Shown: positions 22,774 to 30,855 of the stretch, piece by piece
How positions within the stretch are numbered: the stretch's first letter is position 1
Layout of the letters: the number at the start of each line of letters is the position of its first letter
Source of the DNA: Azolla pinnata
Lineage: Eukaryota; Streptophyta; Polypodiopsida; Salviniales; Salviniaceae
Length of the DNA stretch: 30,855 bases
Direction: 5' to 3'
Assembly (NCBI GenBank): GCA_037176905.1
Contig: JBBBWG010029843.1
Coordinates: forward strand, 20,653-51,507
Program-made: the position numbers and the translations under genes
Notes under the pieces: model-generated
What the model was told of the DNA's origin: nothing
The model's database searches: none
The model's input: the letters and a program-made list of their open reading frames with translations, nothing else

Positions 22774-22793
22774 ATATCAGGTCCCGGGTTCGA
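22774..22793 (+). other. tRNA T-arm-like / B-box-like element
   Basis: The sequence TCCCGGGTTCGAAACCGGGC contains GGTTCGAAACC, close to the RNA polymerase III B-box, and CCCGG/CCGGG arms able to form a short hairpin. No matching acceptor stem, D-arm or anticodon arm lies upstream, so it is not an intact tRNA. It could be a relic of a tRNA-derived SINE or chance. Confidence 0.3.
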
Positions 22794-22854
22794 AACCGGG
22801 CAAAGCCATTTTTCTCCTTTTTTTCCCTCTTTCTTGGTTTCTGATTTGGATATG

Positions 22855-23620
22855 TGTCTAATGATGAAAGCCTTACGTGTATATGTGGTGTATATACCCA
22901 TAATGCTCTCATGTATATATGCTTGTACAAGTGATTCAACCTGTTCATTACAGAAATCGAGAATGTGCGTGTGCTTCATATCGAATAGATCGTGCTTATC
23001 GTGTGCCAATTCATGTAATTGTTGCAGAATTAAGAATTCGTGTGTGCTTCATGTCGAACTGATCGTGCTTATCAGGATTTGTGCCTTGCTTGTGTGCAAT
23101 TCACATGAAAGAACGAATCCAAAAGAGTTTGGACGAGGATCACATCCCTTCTCGCAAAATCTTTGGCGGTGACTAACCCTACCAGGTTACGTAAAACGTT
23201 TGCTTTCAGAAGGAATTCGCCCCTGAAGAGCTGCAACAAATTCTGGTCATCAGGCATCCAGCCAAACTATGCCAGCATTTCTCTCTTTGCCCTTTTTCTT
23301 GAGACTTCAATCTTTTGATGCGTGGGAATGGTGTATATATACATAATGTGCTCGTGTTTATGCACATTGTAGATCTGTATGTACATTTTGGATTCTTCAA
23401 CATCTTCAATGCAGAATTGAGAATCTGCATATAAAACAGATCGTGCTTATCAGGATCTATTCCTTATGTATAAAAGCACACATCAAGCGATTTTGAGGAT
23501 CACAGCCGTGACTACCCTGTCAGATTATGTAAAATGCCTGATTTCAGAAGGAATTCGCCCATAACAAGCTACAAAGACAGATTCTGGCCATCAGGCATCC
23601 AAATGAACCACCTATGCAAT
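22855..23620. repeat. Diverged duplication in the intergenic region
   Basis: Two stretches (about 22885-23260 and 23325-23610) share an ordered series of blocks: GGTGTATATA.C, CAGAA.T.GAGAAT, AGATCGTGCTTATC, GAGGATCACA, CCGTGACTA or GGTGACTAACCCTACCAG, TTTCAGAAGGAATTCGCCC and CATCAGGCATCC. The first stretch also contains a short internal duplication of the GTGTGCTTCAT..CGAA..GATCGTGCTTATC block (22970 and 23041). No coding frame or known element is recognised. Confidence 0.75.
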
Positions 23621-24215
23621 GCATTACATTGGGGCTCATTCATTATCTGCTTCTAACTTGCCTATGCCACAACACTGCATCAATTTCATAATTGAGAACA
23701 TAGCATCAATTTGTTTCGATTTCAATGCCTAGGAAGCAAATAGAAAGGTCAAATCCTCCTCACTCGACAGTGCTAAAGAAACAAATATGCTTGGTAATAG
23801 ATAATGCAAAACACAGTGGAAGGATAGCAACAATTGAGCAGATGTAGGTTGATGAGTTCTGTACCATTTGATGAAAACAGTCAAACATAATGTCAGAAAA
23901 ATGGGAATGGCTTCCTGAATGTGTAGAACACTAAATAGCTACACTCATCCAGGCCCAATTATAATCCCCTAGAAACTATTACATTAGCAAGACAGTTTTT
24001 ACATATTTTACACAATCTTTCCATGCATTATTGGCAGAAGAACCCCCAAAATAAGCACTCTAAGGTGCTGATCATTCATATTGAATGCCCTGCGATGTAC
24101 CTTGTATGTATATTAGTAATAATAAACTGCGAGGATTACATGCAAACCAAAATATTCTGTACCCATACCATACATACTCTCAAACATATATGGTGGAAAT
24201 ACCTTAGGAATTTGG
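23621..24215. other. Intergenic / 3' flank of the pyruvate kinase gene
   Basis: AT-rich sequence with no supported gene. The part next to 24216 should be the 3' UTR of the minus-strand pyruvate kinase gene. The open frame at 24023-24235 is on the opposite strand and unrecognised. Confidence 0.5.
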
Positions 24216-27200
24216 TCATTCTTCAAGCTCTATGATCTTTACAACAGATGAATCTCCTACTTTCTGGCACACAACAATACGATCATGTGGCTTTATGATT
24301 CCAGCAGCTTTCCCATGATCCAACGCAACCTTCAACACGGACTCATTCGTAGCATTCGTTGATTCTGCCTGTAGTACCAAATGACATTGAAAGTGAAATA
24401 AAAAAACAGACTAAAATCCAGTTCATTCCATTGATGTGTATGAAATAGCACTTACAGGATGCCTAGGGTCTGCCAGCATTGGAAATATTCCACGAATGAC
24501 TAAACACTGCCTAGCCTGCAAATAGTTGGAAAAGCAAGTATTGAGCTACTGGACACCGGCTTTATATATATAAAAAAACTTAAACCCCACAAAGAAAGCT
24601 ATGAGAGGTAACCATGATAAGGGTTTACAAATAGAGTACAAGGAACAACTCCAAAGCACCAGGTTAAAATGGAATTTTATCAAGTTCCATTAACCAAAAC
24701 ACCAGGTTAAAATGGAATTTTATCAAGTTCCAGTAATATAATGCCTCAATCTGCTAGCAGATCGCCATCTGATGGTTTACTATACACCGACACTCTTACA
24801 TATTGGACTAATACAGAGAGAGAGAGAGAGAGGATGCAATAATAATCTAGTATTATACTACAAAAATGGTAAGAATACAGTGTGCACGTCACTTAACTCA
24901 AGATAATTAAAACATAATTTGTAGTTGAAAGCATAACCTTAAGAACTGAGAACAAGGTATCAGTAAGAAATAATGTAAGATCCAGTGATTGGAATAACTA
25001 TAAAACAGATGTAACCAGGCATAACCGAAATGGGGAACTGAGTGAGAACTCAACTGTTCATCCCATTGATTCAGTGTGAAACGTTATTGCTATAAATAGA
25101 CATCCTGTCTACTTTGAATCTCGGAGAAATATAGCATTTTCTCACCTGAAATGCACCAGTAAAACTCCAACGCAGTTGATTGGTGGTGAGCCTAGGGATC
25201 ACGACTGACAGAACAGGCATTGTTGGCCTATATTTTGCAATCAATCTGATAAAACATAACACAATATAAATTTGATGAACTATGGAACATTTAAAACACA
25301 ACTGTCCTAAAGATGCTTTCAAGTAAACTCAGTATCATGCAGCAACGGATTTTGCACTTAACAAAAAGATATTTGGTGAGGCAAATAATTAAATTAGCTC
25401 ATCCACCACATGAGATATTCCCGTGCATGATCTACAGAGTAATTTCTAATATATATATAGACAAGATGCTGAACGAATCACAGTCCATAAACCCAAAAGA
25501 CCAATATTATTTTAGCACTGAGAGAACCATTAATCACATTCATGTTCAAGTAACTACCTGGCAGCTCTCCCAGATGATGTAAATACAACAATGACTGATG
25601 CCTTCACCTTGACAGCAGCGCGTACCTGAACATGAATGCCATATGAGATAAGTAAGGCATCAAGTACATATTCCATCTATTTTAAATTTTATCAACGTGA
25701 ACTTACAGCAGATGAAGCAATCGATTCAAGATGTGACATTGGCTCCCCAATGTATTTCACTGTCTTCTTGAAGTACACGGCTTGATTGTAGACCTTCTCA
25801 GCCTGCAAACGCAGCAAAAATACATTGATTGTTACTTCTACTTGGTACATTAAGGTGGAGGATGCTGTTCTAACATTCAAAGGAAAATGAATGCAAACCT
25901 CAGCACATATCTTCCCAACTGTCGAGATTGTATCCACAGGATATAGACCACGAAGTGTCTCTGCTCCTAGAAGGATGGCATCAGTCCCTGCATTTAACGC
26001 ATGAAACCATGAATTGCACAGCCCACAAATCCTGATTATAAAAAAAAACACCAATGGTAACATCACACCATCCACAAAAATGCTTCAAATTACAATCACA
26101 AGTGCGCTCCAGCAGGATTGAGACTTTGGAAACAGAGAATGTGTACTCTTCATTTACAAGACCACGATTATAAGGTTCGACCGTTTTACGAGGCCACATT
26201 TATATTATAAGGCTCAAATCCATCAACAGTTACCATCTAGCACAGCATTTGCCACATCGGTTGCTTCAGCACGAGTGGGCCGAGGAGTATGAGTCATAGT
26301 GTCAACAACACGTGTAATTACAGCAGGTTTACCAGCCATGTTGCATTTGTGGACTGCCGCCTTCTGGAACAAGAAGACCTAAGGACCATATAACATGAAC
26401 AGGTTAGGCAGGCAACGCATATATATCCCATATAATGTATCACCACTCACCTTCTCTGGTGGAAGATCTATCCCCAGATTTCCACGTGAAAGGATGATTC
26501 CATCTGCTTCTTGCAATATCTCATCAAAATGTCTAAGCCCCTGCAGATTGATTTTGCAACCACACATAATCAAACACAAGTAATCATCCAGAGATCTCAT
26601 AAGGTTGTATTAGGACAACTAGCATAACTCCAATGAGCTACAGATCACAAATTCGTTACTATCAGCTTTCTTAGCAAAGCTCGTCCCTCGAATACCTCTA
26701 CATTCTCAATTTTCGCAAATATCTGTGTTTGACTCAAGTCTCCGAATTTTGCAAGATGAGCTCGAGCCTGAGACAGCCAGGCACCAGCATTATACATATA
26801 AAGCACACCAAATATAAAAGAAACATGTGAGGGGATAAGAAATTTCTGTAAGTATTTACTGCACAACCAGTCAATCAATTCCCCAGATAATACACATACC
26901 GCTCGAACATCTTCAGCATAGCGAGTATAAGAGAGAGATAAGAAGTCGATGCTATTGCGTACACCCCATGTCGCAATCACCTGATTTGATTAGATTTTAT
27001 AACTATGTTAGTTTACCCTCTGTATTACTAGTGCATCAAAAATGTATATCATAAGAGCTTAACATACTGTTCATAAATTGATGCCATACATAGCTACAAG
27101 AACAGCACCAATGTCAGAAAAAAAACTAGATACCTCCTTGTCCTCTTCTGTTAGGGTGGGAAGATCTATATGAACTTGAGACGCATGAGCGGTGAAAAGT

Positions 27201-28587
27201 GGACCTGCCAGGGTTGCACTATTTTTAATAAGACAAATGACATCCTTGTCTTTGATTTCTTTAACCTGGAATACAGTACGTTATCAGAATACTGTAACAG
27301 AAAAAGCTTTTAAAAGATACATATATAGCGAGAGAGAGAACCAAACCTCTAACCAAACTGAAGTAGTTTCACTTCCAGTGAACAGATATTGGCCAACAAA
27401 AATGGTATCCCCAGGATGAACAGCCTTTACAAAGAAACCCATAAATGAATACTAGAAACCATAACGAATGAGCACACAGAAGTTTTGCACCATGGATCCT
27501 TACACTAGCCAAGTGAGCATAATTGATCGGAAGGATTTCAGAAGAGGCTTCTTGTGATGCATCTGGTGTTATGGTCACCAGTGCATCCGCTTCAAGTGCA
27601 ATTGGCTTTTCACTCTTATTGAAAACTTGTAGCTCAGGTCCCACAGTATCCAGCATAACCTGAATTTTTGTTTTGTGGGTGAATAGATACCTCAAGTTAA
27701 TAGAGTTTTTTAGCACTTCTGGAAACTGTTAATGTCTTGTAGTTTAAAGAAATCTGAAACAAGAAAAGGTTACGTGGTAAAGGAATAGTCGGCTTACCGC
27801 ACACAGCTTCTTAGTATTTTTAACTGCCTTCTTCAGATTTTCCAAGGTAGCTTGATGATATTCTTCATCACCCCATGAAAAGTCGAAACGAGAGACTGAA
27901 GAACCACAACCAGTTTCATGTGAACTTTACGTAAATCCATAAACATCTTCTGCAGCATCAGGATTTTCAGTTCATTTTCTAGATATGAGCTTTTCAAGTG
28001 TGTACGAGTATCGGTGTTACTCCTACATTATGCTTCGTAAACAATCAGGGATTCCGTCTTTTTTCCTCCAACTGAACATAATAAAGACAACCAAGATTAC
28101 ATACGAGTCTGAAAATCACCTGACATTCCAGCCTTTAAGCACGCCTCAATCACCTCAACGGAACGAGACTTTGGCCCCAATGTGCCGATGATCTTGGTCA
28201 TAGCTGGAAAGAATGACTGCAAAACAGAAGGCGTTCAGATATAACATTTCGAAGACTAGGAAGTTCATGAAGCAATGACAGAAGGTAATTAAAGAAGAAA
28301 TCATCTTGGAGACATTAGGGAATGTGAAACAATGAGCAGATTCAGTGGAAATAATAGTGAAAGAGCAGATTTTGCTGAGATATTCAAAGGAATGACTGGA
28401 GTTGTGTACGAACAGCAGCATAAGCAAACGAAATAGAGAATTCATTTCGGTAAAGAATAAATTTTAGGCAAGCTAAGGAGAGATAGAAATGAATTTCTTT
28501 CTTCTCGGCAACGCTTACAGGTTTCGATGGCTCCAGGATGGAGGCCAGGCGGATAGGCTCCTCGAGCAACAGATGAGACGACTGCAT
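24216..28587 (-). CDS. PKc: Pyruvate kinase, cytosolic isozyme
   Basis: Converts PEP and ADP to pyruvate and ATP, the last step of cytosolic glycolysis. Minus-strand exons in coding order: 28519-28587, 28120-28216, 27798-27895, 27504-27659, 27347-27424, 27134-27265, 26900-26980, 26696-26767, 26451-26540, 26234-26378, 25899-25987, 25707-25802, 25558-25625, 25146-25245, 24456-24515, 24216-24368, giving 527 aa, the length of Arabidopsis cytosolic isozymes. Landmarks: N-terminal [77 protein letters not shown] (B domain); [10 protein letters not shown] with the catalytic Lys; [18 protein letters not shown] (metal and substrate loop); [40 protein letters not shown]; and the C-terminal domain ending [26 protein letters not shown] and [10 protein letters not shown] are characteristic of the plant cytosolic group. 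No transit peptide. No frameshift or missing catalytic residue is seen. Confidence 0.97.
24657..24732. repeat. 43-bp direct repeat in a pyruvate kinase intron
   Basis: The 33-bp sequence beginning CACCAGGTTAAAATGGAATT is present identically at 24657-24689 and 24700-24732, 43 bp apart, within the intron between coding exons 14 and 15 (24516-25145). An (AG)n run follows at about 24816-24832. Confidence 0.9.
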
Positions 28588-29049
28588 TTTTTCTGTTCCC
28601 CCCTTCTGAGCAAATTGCTCCACCAGAAGCTGCTTTACAAAACACAACGAAACAGATATGATGGATCTGGAGCTCAATATACCCAGCAGCTGGAAGAAGC
28701 AAAAGATGAATAAGAAGACGGAGAAGGAGGAGAAGGAGGAGAAGGAGAAGGAGAAGGAGCTGCGAAGCAACTAATCCACAGCAAAAAAGAACACAGAAAA
28801 GAATAGTGAGATGCAAAGCAATTGAAGCAGCAGCTAGTAAGATGGAAAGCGGAGGTGGAACAGATGAAAGGAAAAGAATGGAAAGGGAAAGACGGAGAGA
28901 GCACGTCAATGGTACCTGTGAAGAAGCCGCAGAAGAAGCAGAAGAACCTGGTATGTTGCAGGGAGGAAGGAGGTCAGAGAAAGACTGAAAACCCTAACCT
29001 AAATACAGACACAGTCGACACACAATTCTCATGGACAGTGAAAAGGCTT
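28588..29049 (-). promoter_or_regulatory. 5' UTR and promoter region of pyruvate kinase
   Basis: Upstream of the minus-strand ATG at 28587. Read in the gene's direction it is strongly pyrimidine-rich (CTC/CTT runs opposite GAAGGAGGAGAAGG-type sequence at about 28710-28760), as often seen in plant leaders. Several long open frames on both strands here (28442-28909, 28674-28904, 28822-29217) are low-complexity by-products of these runs. Confidence 0.5.
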
Positions 29050-29142
29050 CTTCTTCCTTCTTCACCATCGCCAACATGCTCTTCTTCCTTCTTCACCATC
29101 GTCAACACACTCTTCTTTCTTCTTCACCATAGCCAAGACCTT
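29050..29142. repeat. Three tandem 31-bp units
   Basis: Units at 29050-29080, 29081-29111 and 29112-29142 have the form CTTCTTCCTTCTTCACCATC followed by a diverged GCCAACATGCT-like tail. Units 1 and 2 are most alike. They lie about 460-560 bp upstream of the pyruvate kinase ATG. Confidence 0.9.
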
Positions 29143-29180
29143 GGACCCTTCGCATCTCAGTTTCTTCGTGTTCGATTTTA

Positions 29181-29575
29181 CAGTTTAGGGTTTACAAGTT
29201 TAGGGTTTCCAGTTTAGGGTTTAGGGTTTCCAGTTTAGGGTTTAGGGTTTCCAGTTTCCAGTTTAGGGTTTAGGGTTTAGGGTTTCCAGTTTAGGGTTTA
29301 GGGTTTCCCGTTTCCAGTTTCCAGTTTAGGGTTTCCCGTTTCCAGTTTAGGGTTTCCAACTTCCACTTAGGGTTTAGGGTTTCCAGTTTCCAGTTTAGGG
29401 TTTAGGGTTTCCAATTTCCAATTTAGGGTTTACGGCTTCCAGTTTAGGGTTTCCAATTTCCAGTTTAGGGTTTACGGTTTCTAGTTTAGGGTTTATAGCT
29501 TACAGTTTACGGTTTACGGTTTCCAGTTTAGGGGTTTATCGGTTTATAGTTTACGCTTTAAAGTTTAGGGCTCAG
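29181..29575 (+). repeat. Degenerate telomere-like array, TTTAGGG with TTTCCAG variants
   Basis: Nearly 400 bp of heptamers of the form GTTTNNN. TTTAGGG alternates with TTTCCAG, singly or in short runs, and towards the right edge TTTACGG, TTTATAG and TTTACGC variants appear. The 7-bp spacing is largely preserved although the variable three bases change. Read on the minus strand, the direction of pyruvate kinase, it gives CCCTAAA units, about 600-1000 bp upstream of the start codon. Confidence 0.93.
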
Positions 29576-30400
29576 GGGTTTTCGGTTTTTGGTTTCCGAT
29601 ATGCCCTGGGAAGATGGAAAATCTAGGGAATGGCTCGTGCCGATGTCTGGTTGGTTTCTGCGTTAGCGTAAAAACAGGCACCGAGATTTATTTTATTTGA
29701 TGAGGATCTCGTTGCCATCCCTACCGTTCGATTGCAGAGCTTCCCCGACACAGGAAAAAAAAAAAGCATATCCAGAATATATCCGTTCGTGCGCCGAGCT
29801 CGTTTCCGCTCTCCAGAGCATTCTCCGTGTTTTGTTTTTAATATTCTCTGTGCCTGTCGGCCTCGAGAATACGTGGAGATTTCCTGTCTTTTGTTCATCA
29901 GGAAAAGGCCAGTTTTACCACCTCCAATTCACAAGTATTGCTCTCGGGGACTTGGTCACAGACTATTGGGTGTTTTGTTATTTTATTAAGTTGATCATCG
30001 GACCTCAAAAACAGCTTGCAGTAAGCCCATCTCAATGGTCGTCATGAAGTCGACATACGCCTTCTCGTGGACTGACCGTGTGAATGGCCAATGTCGACGA
30101 GCGTATGTTGTTTGCACAAGTACTGTGCACGAAGAGACATGCCCACTCTGCAACCGATTCTTGCACAGTTTCGAAGAATCTTCGACGCGATTCGCGCGCA
30201 TGATCTGTCGATCGCATCATGCTATGATCTGATCGTCGCAACAGTGTGGAGAATAAGCCCAGCAAGTGTACACGCAATTGTCAGTTTCTTCTGACAGGTA
30301 GTAAAGTGCAATCTTTTGGCATTCGAGGTGTGCAAACTTGCGACCAACTGACTGAATTGCTGCCTCTATTCTTCTCGAGCTCAATCCTCGCGATGTTCCT
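29576..30400. other. Intergenic DNA, no supported gene
   Basis: Mixed-composition sequence. Overlapping open frames on both strands (29623-29898, 29697-30047, 30032-30277 and others) lack recognisable domains and frame-consistent conservation cues. I see no supported feature here. Confidence 0.45.
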
Positions 30401-30672
30401 GAGTGCATACGCACACAGGTACGCTTACATACATACGAATGCACATGCTACATATCGATAGACATACATACATCGAGACGCACATACATACAATCGAATG
30501 TACACTACGCAGATCAAAGATGCATGCACATACATATGCATGCACGCACACGCACACATACATAAATGCGTAATACACGTACATACATACATACACACGC
30601 GCATGCATACATATAGTCATACATACACACCTACCTATCGACACACATACATACATACACACGCACATGCAT
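30400..30672. repeat. ACAT/GCATGCAC-type compound microsatellite
   Basis: An imperfect alternating purine-pyrimidine tract built of ACATACAT and ACACGCAC steps with GCATGC interruptions. It produces the Cys/Val/Met-rich and His/Thr-rich open frames on the two strands, which are not genes. Confidence 0.9.
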
Positions 30673-30855
30673 ACATTTTTTTTTCCAAAATAATATCCTT
30701 CCATTAGTTAGGTCAATTTACACATTACAGATTATCAGACAAATTGTCTGACAAACTGAAGCAAATTTTGGTCAGACAATTTCTCATCACTACTTGGACT
30801 TGTCTATGTGATTGGAGGTGGAAACAACCATGTTGGAGGTGTGAAATTCCAAATT
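30673..30855. other. Terminal stretch with a near-palindrome
   Basis: After the microsatellite the sequence is unique. CAGACAAATTGTCTG at 30736-30750 is a near-perfect palindrome. A related CAGACAATTT occurs about 35 bp later (near 30773). No gene or known element is assigned. Confidence 0.4.

Noticed and set aside
22566-23009. Minus-strand open frame of 147 codons ending in RVRVRV and GLGLGL runs
   Set aside because: Its C-terminal part is the translated telomere-like array and the rest has no domain; the frame is open because of the repeat.
28442-29217. Overlapping open frames on both strands near the pyruvate kinase start
   Set aside because: Low-complexity Leu/Ser or Glu/Lys products of the GGA/CTC-rich leader; only the [11 protein letters not shown] frame matches the enzyme family.
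30381-30707. Cys/Val/Met-rich minus-strand and His/Thr-rich plus-strand open frames
   Set aside because: Direct translation of the ACAT/GCATGCAC microsatellite.

Overview
This is nuclear DNA of a flowering plant. The genes have many short exons with plant-style GT...AG introns. The proteins match plant families: a plastid prenol kinase, cytosolic cofactor-independent phosphoglycerate mutase and plant cytosolic pyruvate kinase. Arabidopsis-type telomere heptamers (CCCTAAA) also occur inside the window. The GC-rich first exon of the first gene against AT-rich later exons mildly suggests a monocot, but I cannot name a species. No bacterial operon, CRISPR array, rRNA, intact tRNA or intact transposon was seen.

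Layout. (1) About 1-3480: 32-bp tandem repeats, then a six-exon plus-strand farnesol/phytol kinase (FOLK-like, 312 aa). (2) About 3480-5894: intergenic DNA with a short tandem repeat, an interstitial telomere array bracketed by a direct duplication, a purine tract followed by a complementary pyrimidine tract, and the leader of the next gene. (3) 5895-9953: nine-exon plus-strand phosphoglycerate mutase (563 aa). (4) 11034-17567: fifteen-exon plus-strand 3-hydroxyisobutyryl-CoA hydrolase (CHY1/HIBCH type, 423 aa). Its first exon is tandemly duplicated, and one intron appears to use a GC donor. (5) 18824-22134: seven-exon minus-strand gene for a 565-aa, largely disordered plant protein I cannot name. 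(6) About 22135-24215: a second, TTAGGG-type telomere-like array and a diverged duplication. (7) 24216-28587: sixteen-exon minus-strand cytosolic pyruvate kinase (527 aa). (8) About 28588-30855: its upstream region with 31-bp repeats, a long heptamer-phased TTTAGGG/TTTCCAG array and an ACAT-type microsatellite.

All five gene models were assembled by hand. Every exon junction keeps the reading frame, and the four recognised proteins line up with family members from end to end. Two of the enzymes catalyse lower-glycolysis steps (3-PG to 2-PG, and PEP to pyruvate) and lie within 23 kb. The hydrolase belongs to valine breakdown, and the kinase to isoprenoid alcohol salvage. I see no shared pathway for all five genes and no evidence of a new multi-gene system. 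The most interesting points are local: the duplicated first exon and possible dual targeting of the hydrolase, its apparent GC-AG intron, an in-frame stop-free intron in the kinase gene, the unnamed disordered protein, and three telomere-like arrays in gene-flanking DNA.
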